Shown here: piece after piece, positions 1 through 5,690 of the stretch
How the letters are laid out: each line of letters begins with the position of its first letter
Numbering within the stretch: position 1 is the stretch's first letter
Source of the DNA: Burkholderiales bacterium
Lineage (GTDB): Bacteria; Pseudomonadota; Gammaproteobacteria; Burkholderiales; Burkholderiaceae_F
NCBI GenBank assembly: GCA_024641225.1
Contig: JAHEDN010000192.1
Span: 1-5,897 of the forward strand
Length of the DNA stretch: 5,897 bases
Direction of reading: 5' to 3'
The notes under the pieces: generated by a model
Told to the model about the DNA's origin: nothing
What the model saw: the letters and a program-made list of their open reading frames with translations, nothing else
Database searches by the model: none
Program-made: the position numbers and the translations under genes

Positions 1-1
1 G

Positions 2-973
2 CGACTGAAAATGTCCCTTTGCACCGCGGCGCTCGCCGCTACTTTCGTCGCGGCCGCGCCGCTGCCGGCCGCGGCGCAGCAGAAGTTCGTCACCATTGGC
101 ACCGGTGGCGTCACCGGCGTGTACTACGCCGCCGGCGGCGCGATCTGCCGCCTGGTCAACAAGGATCGCAAGTCGCACGGCATCCGCTGCTCGGTCGAGT
201 CCACCGGTGGCTCCGTGTACAACATCAACACCATCCGCGCCGGTGAGCTGGACATGGGCGTGGCGCAGTCCGACTGGCAGTTCCACGCCGCCAAGGGCAC
301 GGCAGTGTTCAAGGATGCCGGCCCGTTCGGCGAGCTCCGCGCACTTTTCTCGCTGCATCCGGAGCCGTTCACGGTGGTGGCGCGCAAGGAAGCGAACATT
401 TCGAAGTTCGAAGACTTCAAGGGCAAGCGGTTCAACATCGGCAATCCGGGCTCCGGCACGCGCGCCTCGATGGAGGAGCTGCTCAATGCAATGGGCTGGA
501 AGACCAGCGACTTCTCGCTTGCCTCGGAGCTGAAGGCCGACGAGCACGGCGCAGCGCTGTGCGACAACAAGATCGACGGCTTCTTCTACGGCGTTGGCCA
601 CCCCTCGGCCAACATCCAGGATCCGACCACGACCTGCGGCGCCAAGCTCGTCTCGCTGACCGGCCCGGCAGTCGACAAGCTGGTCAAGGCCAATTCGTAC
701 TACGCCTCCGCGACCATTCCCGGCGGCCTGTATGCCAACAACCCCAACCCGACGCAGACCTACGGCGTGCTGGCGACGTTCGTCAGCTCGAGCAAAGTCC
801 CTGCGGACGTCGTCTACGCCGTGGTCAAGGCCGTGTTCGAGAACTTCGACGAGTTCAAGAAGCTGCACCCTGCCTTCGGCAACCTCGATCCGAAAAGGAT
901 GGTGAAGGACGGCCTGTCGGCGCCGCTGCATGACGGCGCGGCCAAGTACTACAAGGAAAAGGGCTGGATGTAG
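2..973 (+). CDS. TAXI-family TRAP transporter substrate-binding protein (5' end probably outside the window)
   Basis: Periplasmic binding protein that captures a small, probably acidic, solute and delivers it to the TRAP permease encoded next. Residues are numbered from the ATG at 11. Residues 1-22 form a hydrophobic, Ala-rich signal sequence ending PAAA before QQK. The mature part starts with the TAXI-like stretch VTIGTGGVTGVYYAAGG (27-43). Further family-like segments are STGGSVYNINTIRAGELD (64-81) and NIGNPGSGTRASMEELL (142-158). Length (320) suits the family. Four cysteines lie in the mature part: C46, C60, C184 and C209. The start is uncertain: the ATG at 11 has no visible ribosome site, the frame is open to the left edge, and the preceding codons read R-L-K, which would supply the basic n-region the signal peptide otherwise lacks. 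I infer that the true start lies a few codons upstream. The ligand cannot be predicted from this sequence. Confidence 0.93.
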   Translation, partial: RLKMSLCTAALAATFVAAAPLPAAAQQKFVTIGTGGVTGVYYAAGGAICRLVNKDRKSHGIRCSVESTGGSVYNINTIRAGELDMGVAQSDWQFHAAKGTAVFKDAGPFGELRALFSLHPEPFTVVARKEANISKFEDFKGKRFNIGNPGSGTRASMEELLNAMGWKTSDFSLASELKADEHGAALCDNKIDGFFYGVGHPSANIQDPTTTCGAKLVSLTGPAVDKLVKANSYYASATIPGGLYANNPNPTQTYGVLATFVSSSKVPADVVYAVVKAVFENFDEFKKLHPAFGNLDPKRMVKDGLSAPLHDGAAKYYKEKGWM

Positions 974-1010
974 TCCGGCTTCACGTTCCACTTCATTCGC
1001 GTTGATTGGA

Positions 1011-1042
1011 CAAACAGGCCGGGAGAAAACCCGGCCTGTTTG
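1011..1042 (+). terminator. Strong intra-operon hairpin, terminator or mRNA-stabilising stem
   Basis: A perfect 13-bp inverted repeat, caaacaggccggg (1011-1023) and cccggcctgtttg (1030-1042), encloses the 6-nt loop agaaaa. The stem is GC-rich at the top, with AAA facing TTT near its base, so the 3' arm ends in a short U run (1039-1041) rather than a long U tract. It starts 38 nt after the binding-protein stop and ends 72 nt before the permease start. The geometry resembles a Rho-independent terminator with a weak tail. Partial termination or 3' end protection of the binding-protein mRNA are both plausible. Confidence 0.75.
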
Positions 1043-1100
1043 ACTTTCGCGCCGACCGCGGCGGAACATCGCCGCCATAACAGCCGCGAAAGCGCCGCAG

Positions 1101-1106
1101 GGGGAG
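1101..1106 (+). promoter_or_regulatory. Ribosome binding site of the TRAP permease
   Basis: GGGGAG lies 7 nt before the ATG at 1114. It supports this start over the in-frame ATG at codon 18, which has no comparable purine-rich site in front of it. Confidence 0.6.
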
Positions 1107-1113
1107 CACACCA

Positions 1114-3705
1114 ATGAGCCGCAGCAAAGAGGGCGAAGGCATCGAGCGCGACAAGCTGCAGCAGATGGTCGCCGAGTCCGACACCGGCGGACGAAAGCCG
1201 ACCGGGCTCGTCGCAACGGTGCTGATGCTGGTGGCGCTGGCGTGGTCGGCATTCCAGCTCTGGTATGCAAGCCCGCTGCCGTTTGCGCTCGGCATCTTCG
1301 TGCTGAACGACACCGAGGCGCGCGCCATTCACCTGGCGTTCGCGATCTTCCTTTCCTACACGGCCTATCCGGCGTTCAAGCGCTCGCCGCGTGCGCACGT
1401 GCCGCTGCTGGACTGGGTCTTTGCCCTCGCCGGAGCGTTCTGCGCTGCCTACCTGTTCCTTTTTTACGAGCAGCTGGCCGGGCGGCCGGGACAACCGACG
1501 ACGACGGATATCTATGTCGCGGTCGCCGGCATGCTGCTGCTGCTGGAGGCGACGCGGCGTGCGCTCGGTCTGCCGATGGTGATCGTGGCCAGCGTGTTCC
1601 TCATCTACACCTTCGCTGGCGCGTACATGCCCGAGATGATTGCGCACCGCGGCGCGTCGCTGGCCAAGGCGACGTCGCACTACTGGCTGACCACGGAGGG
1701 CGTATTCGGCATTGCGCTCGGCGTGTCGACCAGCTTCATCTTCCTGTTCGTGCTGTTCGGTTCGCTGCTGGACAAGGCCGGCGCCGGCAACTATTTCATC
1801 AAGTCGGCGTTCGCGCTGCTCGGTCACATGCGCGGCGGGCCCGCCAAGGCAGCCGTCGTCTCTTCGGCGGCCACCGGCATCATCTCCGGCTCATCGATCG
1901 CCAACGTGGTCACGACCGGTACCTTCACGATCCCGCTGATGAAGCGCGTCGGCTATCGGCCTGACCAGGCGGGCGCGGTCGAAGTGTCGAGCTCGGTAAA
2001 TGGCCAGATCATGCCGCCGGTGATGGGCGCGGCGGCGTTCCTGATGGTCGAGTACGTCGGCATCCCGTACACGCAGGTGATCAAGCACGCCTTCCTGCCG
2101 GCGGTCATTTCCTACATTGCGCTCTTCTACATCGTTCACCTCGAGGCGCTGAAGGCGAATCTGCAAGGGCTGCCGAGGCGCAGCCAGAGCACGCTGGCAC
2201 AGCGGCTGATCGCGTTCGTGATGACCGTGGCCGGATTCATCGTGCTTTCCGGCGTCGTCTACTACGGTATCGGCTGGATCAAGGACGCCTTCCCTGCCGC
2301 GGCGTTCAACATCGTCGTCGCGCTGCTTCTCGCTGCGTATATCGGCCTGGTCTGGTATAGCGCGCGCCAGCCCGAGCTGGAGCTCGATGATCCCAATGAA
2401 GAAGTCTTCGAGCTGCCGGAAACCGGGCCGACGCTCAAGAGCGGATTGCACTACCTGCTGTCGGTGGTGGTGCTGATCTGGTGCCTGATGGTCGAGCAGC
2501 TCTCGCCGGGCCTGTCGGCGTTCTGGGCGACCATGTTCATGATCTTCATCCTCGTCACGCAGCGGCCGCTGATCGCGCTGTTCCGCGGGCACGGGAATTT
2601 CGGTGCGGCGCTGCGCCGGGGGTTTGCCGAACTGGTCGACGGCCTGGTCACCGGCGCTCGCAACATGATCGGCATCGGCGTGGCCACGGCGGCGGCGGGC
2701 ATCATCGTCGGCACGGTCTCGCTGACCGGAATCGGCCTGGTGATGACCGAGCTCGTGGAGCTGATTTCAGGCGGCAACCTGATGGTGATGCTGCTGCTGG
2801 TGGCGCTGATCAGCCTGATCCTCGGCATGGGGCTGCCGACCACCGCCAACTACATCGTCGTCTCGACGCTGATGGCGCCTGTCGTGGTCGAGCTCGGCGC
2901 GCAGAGCGGTCTGCTGGTCCCGCTGATCGCCGTGCACATGTTCGTCTTCTATTTCGGGCTGATGGCCGATGTGACCCCTCCGGTGGGGCTGGCCTCGTTC
3001 GCCGCTGCCGCGATTGCCCGCACCGACCCGATCAAGACCGGGATCACGGCGTTCTTCTACAGCATGCGCACGGCGATCCTGCCGTTCCTGTTCATCTTCA
3101 ACACGCAGCTGCTGATGATCGGCATCTCTGGCTGGTTCCACCTGGCGGTGACAGTGGTGAGCGCCACCGTTGCCATGCTGGTGTTTGCGGCGGCCACCCA
3201 GGGCTATTTCCTCGTCAGGAGCCGCTGGTATGAAACGATCGCGCTGTTCGTTGTCACATTCACGCTGTTCCGCCCCGGATTCTGGTGGGACATGATCTAT
3301 CCGCCGTTCGAACATACGGCGCCGGCCGCACTGATGAAGATCATCGAGGACAAGCCGGCCAACGCCAGCCTGCGCATGTGGGTCGAGGGCGAGACGATCG
3401 AGGGAGATCAGTTCAGCAAAGGCGTGCTGGTGCCGCTCGGCCCGAAGGTGCCGGCGCGCGAACGGCTGCGCGCGGCCGGTTTCTCTTTGATGATGCTTGG
3501 TGAGGATGTGAGCATCGGACCCGTGGCTTTCGGCAGCGTGGCTGCCAAGCTCGGGCTCGAGGCCGGCTTCAAGGTCACCGGCGTCGAACTGCCCGTCGAA
3601 CGTCCGGCCAAGGAATGGATGTTCATCCCGGCGCTGGTGCTGCTCGGACTGATCGTGCTGTTGCAGCGGGGCAGGGCAGGACGAAAGGTTCCGGCGGCCG
3701 CTTAG
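1114..3705 (+). CDS. TRAP transporter fused permease (Q- and M-like parts) with C-terminal DUF3394-like domain
   Basis: Inner-membrane permease that takes substrate from the TAXI binding protein; TRAP systems are ion-gradient-driven importers. The 863 residues start with a charged cytoplasmic stretch (1-30). About 31-165 holds hydrophobic segments that match the small Q-like subunit. About 195-700 is the M-like part with family-type segments: GHMRGGPAKAAVVSSAATG (237-255), SGSSIANVVTTG (258-269), GQIMPPVMGAAAF (297-309), GMGLPTTANY (571-580) and DVTPPVGLASFAAAA (619-633). A hydrophilic acidic loop (about 417-440, eight acidic residues between 421 and 436) splits the M-like part. After a membrane segment near 706-720 comes a soluble stretch (about 721-833), then a last membrane segment (835-850) and a basic tail. 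This C-terminus resembles DUF3394, a domain found on such permeases. The arrangement is normal for TAXI systems, which often have Q and M fused. Substrate unknown. Confidence 0.96.
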   Translation: MSRSKEGEGIERDKLQQMVAESDTGGRKPTGLVATVLMLVALAWSAFQLWYASPLPFALGIFVLNDTEARAIHLAFAIFLSYTAYPAFKRSPRAHVPLLDWVFALAGAFCAAYLFLFYEQLAGRPGQPTTTDIYVAVAGMLLLLEATRRALGLPMVIVASVFLIYTFAGAYMPEMIAHRGASLAKATSHYWLTTEGVFGIALGVSTSFIFLFVLFGSLLDKAGAGNYFIKSAFALLGHMRGGPAKAAVVSSAATGIISGSSIANVVTTGTFTIPLMKRVGYRPDQAGAVEVSSSVNGQIMPPVMGAAAFLMVEYVGIPYTQVIKHAFLPAVISYIALFYIVHLEALKANLQGLPRRSQSTLAQRLIAFVMTVAGFIVLSGVVYYGIGWIKDAFPAAAFNIVVALLLAAYIGLVWYSARQPELELDDPNEEVFELPETGPTLKSGLHYLLSVVVLIWCLMVEQLSPGLSAFWATMFMIFILVTQRPLIALFRGHGNFGAALRRGFAELVDGLVTGARNMIGIGVATAAAGIIVGTVSLTGIGLVMTELVELISGGNLMVMLLLVALISLILGMGLPTTANYIVVSTLMAPVVVELGAQSGLLVPLIAVHMFVFYFGLMADVTPPVGLASFAAAAIARTDPIKTGITAFFYSMRTAILPFLFIFNTQLLMIGISGWFHLAVTVVSATVAMLVFAAATQGYFLVRSRWYETIALFVVTFTLFRPGFWWDMIYPPFEHTAPAALMKIIEDKPANASLRMWVEGETIEGDQFSKGVLVPLGPKVPARERLRAAGFSLMMLGEDVSIGPVAFGSVAAKLGLEAGFKVTGVELPVERPAKEWMFIPALVLLGLIVLLQRGRAGRKVPAAA

Positions 3706-3711
3706 GCCGCC
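3693..3711 (+). other. Short GC hairpin across the permease stop codon
   Basis: ggcggcc (3693-3699) pairs with ggccgcc (3705-3711) around the 5-nt loop gctta, which overlaps the TAG stop (3703-3705). There is no U run after it, and the ribosome site for the next gene follows within 11 nt. It is unlikely to stop transcription; it could influence translation between the two genes or be a chance result of high GC. Confidence 0.3.
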
Positions 3712-3721
3712 ATTCTCGGAC

Positions 3722-3728
3722 GGAGGAG
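3722..3728 (+). promoter_or_regulatory. Ribosome binding site of the Usp gene
   Basis: GGAGGAG is a near-ideal Shine-Dalgarno sequence immediately before the ATG at 3731 (4 nt from the end of GGAGG). It fixes the start of the Usp reading frame and suggests strong translation compared with the permease. Confidence 0.7.
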
Positions 3729-3730
3729 CA

Positions 3731-4156
3731 ATGTTCAAGAACGTGCTGTTGGCCATCGACCTGACGGAGCCCACGAGCTGGGCGCGTTCGCTGCCCGTCG
3801 CGCTGGAGCTGTGCAAGGCGTCCTCCGGGCGGCTGCACGTCGTCACCGTGGCCGCCGAGGTCAACATGCAGGTGGCCAGCTTCTTCCCTGAAGATGCCAA
3901 CGAGCGACTCCTCGCGCATGCCAAGTCCGAGCTGAGTGCGTGGGCAGGCAAGCACGTGCCGGCCGGGGTGGCCGTCGACGCGATCGTTCGTCAGGGCAGC
4001 ATTCACCGCGAGATCATCGCTACCGCCGAGAAGGTCGGCGCCGACGTGATCGTGATGGCTTCGCACAAGCCGGCGATCCGCGACTACGTGCTCGGCGCCA
4101 ATGCTGCTCACGTCGTCAGGCACGCGGCCTGCTCCGTCATGGTCGTGCGTGGCTGA
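3731..4156 (+). CDS. Universal stress protein (UspA superfamily), TRAP-linked
   Basis: Small cytoplasmic protein of the Usp fold, usually dimeric. The 141 residues match a single Usp domain: an initial beta strand KNVLLAIDLTEP with Asp10 at the usual nucleotide-contacting position, a middle region rich in helix, and the C-terminal signature MASHKPAIRDYVLGANAAH (109-127) followed by VVRHAACSVMVVR (128-140). This C-terminus resembles E. coli UspF (ASHRPDITTYLLGSNAA) more than UspA. The G-2X-G-9X-G(S/T) ATP motif is altered: Ala110 and Lys113 stand where the first two glycines would be, and the spacing to Gly122 is 8. The gene starts 25 nt after the permease stop, so the two are probably one transcript. 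By analogy with TeaD, which sits beside and modulates the ectoine TRAP transporter TeaABC, it may regulate the transporter; that role is inferred. Confidence 0.94.
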   Translation: MFKNVLLAIDLTEPTSWARSLPVALELCKASSGRLHVVTVAAEVNMQVASFFPEDANERLLAHAKSELSAWAGKHVPAGVAVDAIVRQGSIHREIIATAEKVGADVIVMASHKPAIRDYVLGANAAHVVRHAACSVMVVRG

Positions 4157-4275
4157 GCGGACCGCTGCGGCGGGCCCGTGGCCATCGCCACACGTGCGGC
4201 GCCGACGGCCTGGGGCCTGGCGGGTCGGTATGGCCAGCCCTGAACGCGGCAGCGCGCCCGCGGCGCTGTCGGCAA

Positions 4276-4289
4276 CCTCGCTGGCGAGG
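4276..4289 (+). other. Small hairpin ahead of the dodecin gene
   Basis: cctcgc (4276-4281) and gcgagg (4284-4289) can form a stem, most realistically 5 bp capped by the tetraloop ctgg. It lies 11 nt before the dodecin ribosome site in the 157-nt spacer after the Usp gene. I find no convincing promoter in that spacer, so the dodecin may depend on readthrough from the transport operon or on a promoter I cannot recognise. Confidence 0.25.
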
Positions 4290-4300
4290 ACTTGAACGCG

Positions 4301-4305
4301 AAGGA
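4301..4305 (+). promoter_or_regulatory. Ribosome binding site of the dodecin gene
   Basis: AAGGA lies 8 nt before the ATG at 4314, a good spacing. It supports this start and frame over the competing ATG at 4317 in the same stretch context and over overlapping frames. Confidence 0.5.
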
Positions 4306-4313
4306 ACTGTGCG

Positions 4314-4523
4314 ATGACCAACCACGTCTACAAGCTGCTCGAAATCACCGGAACCTCGTCCGTCGGCGTCGACGATGCGATCAGGAACGCGATCTCGCGG
4401 GCCGGCAAGACCGTGCACAACCTGCGCTGGTTCGAGGTCATCGAGGTCCGCGGCGGCATCGACGCCGGCGCGGTGTCGAGCTGGCAGGTGACGATCAAAG
4501 TCGGTTTCACGCTCGACGACTGA
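4314..4523 (+). CDS. Dodecin family flavin-binding protein
   Basis: Dodecins are small proteins of about 65-75 residues that form hollow dodecamers and store or buffer FMN, riboflavin or related flavins. This one has 69 residues and matches end to end: VYKLLEITGTSSVGVDDAI (5-23), the helix to RAGKTVHNLRWFEV (29-42), IEVRGGI (43-49) and the final strand QVTIKVGFTL (58-67). Trp39 sits at the position of the flavin-stacking tryptophan (Trp36 in Halobacterium, Trp38 in Thermus) and Gln58 at that of the conserved flavin-contacting glutamine, so binding should be intact. The gene follows the Usp gene by 157 nt on the same strand and meets a convergent dehydrogenase gene 57 nt downstream. Co-transcription with the transporter is possible but not shown. 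Family assignment is secure; the physiological role here is unknown. Confidence 0.95.
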   Translation: MTNHVYKLLEITGTSSVGVDDAIRNAISRAGKTVHNLRWFEVIEVRGGIDAGAVSSWQVTIKVGFTLDD

Positions 4524-4532
4524 AGCGCACGA

Positions 4533-4558
4533 GCCGGGCGGCGCGTCACGCGCCCGGC
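4533..4558. terminator. GC-rich hairpin between convergent genes, possible bidirectional terminator
   Basis: gccgggcg (4533-4540) pairs with cgcccggc (4551-4558); two more pairs can form after a 3-nt bulge (gcg), giving a stem of about 10 bp with the loop tca. ccggcc (4554-4559) and ggccgg (4567-4572) offer a competing stem. Neither strand shows a U tract. The position, in the 57-nt gap where the dodecin and the dehydrogenase genes run into each other, is the main reason to think it ends or protects both transcripts. Confidence 0.45.
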
Positions 4559-4580
4559 CGCTGGTTGGCCGGTCAATCGA

Positions 4581-5555
4581 TCAGGACAGCTGCCGCATGA
4601 GCGGCTCGCCGCGCAGCCAGGCCGTAAGGCATTCGACGACGCCGCTGGCGAAGCGCTCGAACACCGGCTGCGCAACGAAGCCGAGATGAGGCGTCAGCAC
4701 CACGTTCGGCATGTGGCGCAGCGGATGATCGGCCGGCAGCGGCTCTTCGTCGAAGACGTCGAGTGCGGCCATTGCCGGGGACCCTTCATGCAGCGCGTTT
4801 GCCAGCGCGGCCATGTCGATCAGCGCCGAGCGCGACGTGTTCACGAGCAGTGCGTCGCGCCGCATCGTTGCCAGCCGTGTGGCATTGATGAGGCGGTTGG
4901 TTGCCGGTGACGGCACCAGGTGCAGGCTCACCACTTTCGCGCTGGCGAGCAGTTCGTCGAGCGACACTGCCGCGGCACCACATGCCGCGGCGCGCTCCGC
5001 CGTCATGTGCGGGCTCCAGGCCGCCACCTGCATGCCGAATGCGTTGCCGACGCGTGCCACCCGCTTGCCGATTTCTCCGAGCCCGATCAGCCCGAGTCGT
5101 TCGCCGGCCAGCATGCTGCCGAGCGGGCCCGTATCGCGCCAATCGCCGTCGCGGATCAGCCTGAACTGCGCCTCAAGCCGCTTCGCGGCGGCAAGGATCA
5201 GCCCCCAGGTCAGCTCGCAGGTGGTGTCCTTGGAGGGGCCCCACTCGGTGTGACATACGGGGATCCCCCGCGCGGCCAGCGCGGCAGTATCGAGCGCAGC
5301 ATTGCGCGAGCCCGTGAACACGACCAGCCGTAGGTTCGGCAGGCGCGCGATCAGTTCGGCACGCATCGGCGTGCGGTCGCGCATCAGCACGATCGCATCG
5401 GCGTGTGCCAGCGCAGCGTGCAGCACGTCGCCGCGCAGGGGTTCGTGGAACAGGCGCACTTCGGCAAGGCGATCGATCTCCGACCAGTCGGCCAGGCGGC
5501 GCAGCGCGCGCTCGTAGTCGTCGAGCACGACGATCGTCGGGCGGTCGGCGCTCAT
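4581..5555 (-). CDS. D-2-hydroxyacid dehydrogenase family protein (phosphoglycerate-dehydrogenase-like)
   Basis: Cytoplasmic NAD(P)-dependent oxidoreductase of the 2-hydroxyacid / 2-oxoacid class; exact substrate unknown. The 324 residues fit the family. The N-terminal substrate-domain half has FTGSRNAALDTAALAARGIPV (80-100), followed by the Rossmann part with GLGEIG (158-163). The catalytic set is complete: Arg242 in NTSRS, Glu271 in DVFDEEP and His290 in TPHLG. At the end of the second Rossmann strand the sequence is AAWSPHM (178-184), with Ser181 near where NAD-specific members usually have Asp; NADP use or relaxed specificity is possible. The style resembles a phosphoglycerate-dehydrogenase-like subgroup rather than true SerA, and no ACT domain follows. 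The ATG at 5555 lacks a good ribosome site and overlaps the stop of a 14-codon frame. It lies 135 nt downstream of an AEC permease gene on the same strand. Confidence 0.94.
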   Translation of the reverse strand: MSADRPTIVVLDDYERALRRLADWSEIDRLAEVRLFHEPLRGDVLHAALAHADAIVLMRDRTPMRAELIARLPNLRLVVFTGSRNAALDTAALAARGIPVCHTEWGPSKDTTCELTWGLILAAAKRLEAQFRLIRDGDWRDTGPLGSMLAGERLGLIGLGEIGKRVARVGNAFGMQVAAWSPHMTAERAAACGAAAVSLDELLASAKVVSLHLVPSPATNRLINATRLATMRRDALLVNTSRSALIDMAALANALHEGSPAMAALDVFDEEPLPADHPLRHMPNVVLTPHLGFVAQPVFERFASGVVECLTAWLRGEPLMRQLS

Positions 5556-5596
5556 CGGACCGGCCGGACGGCGCCGGGTTGAGGATGTTCTTCCAT
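5552..5596 (-). other. Possible 14-codon leader frame overlapping the dehydrogenase start (ATGA)
   Basis: On the minus strand an ATG at 5596 opens a frame reading MEEHPQPGAVRPVR and ends at TGA (5554-5552), which overlaps the dehydrogenase ATG (5555-5553) as ATGA. That arrangement is typical of translational coupling, and the dehydrogenase itself has no clear Shine-Dalgarno. The leader's own ribosome site is weak (GGTG, about 8 nt upstream). The peptide resembles nothing I know, and chance is a real alternative. Confidence 0.25.
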
Positions 5597-5690
5597 CGGG
5601 ATCACCGTCAGGGCTGGCGTGGCAAACGTCGACAGCGTAGCGCCGGATGAAGCGCTGCGGCCCGGAACGGCGCGGCCAGCCGGCCCGGGG

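Noticed and set aside
11..13. ATG at 11 as a confident start of the binding protein
   Set aside because: No ribosome site in the 10 nt shown, and the frame is open to the edge with basic codons that would complete the signal peptide n-region; treated as possibly internal.
949..1827. Minus-strand open frame (292 codons) opposite the permease start and the upstream hairpin
   Set aside because: Low-complexity Arg/Gln/Glu/His composition, no recognisable family, and it crosses the intergenic hairpin and the start of a secure gene.
2767..3951. Long minus-strand open frame (394 codons) opposite the permease and Usp genes
   Set aside because: Its translation is rich in Arg, His, Gln and Asp, with no domain or hydrophobic core. 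It is the GC-driven mirror of the permease, which has clear family motifs, and it spans two real genes and their spacer.
4157..4313. Promoter or riboswitch (for example an FMN element) ahead of the dodecin
   Set aside because: The spacer has only a small hairpin and no recognisable -35/-10 pair. It lacks the length and conserved blocks expected of an FMN riboswitch.
4292..4600. Plus-strand frame overlapping the whole dodecin gene
   Set aside because: Arg-rich translation without family features, running past the dodecin stop into the intergenic hairpin. The dodecin frame is a full-length family match with a ribosome site.
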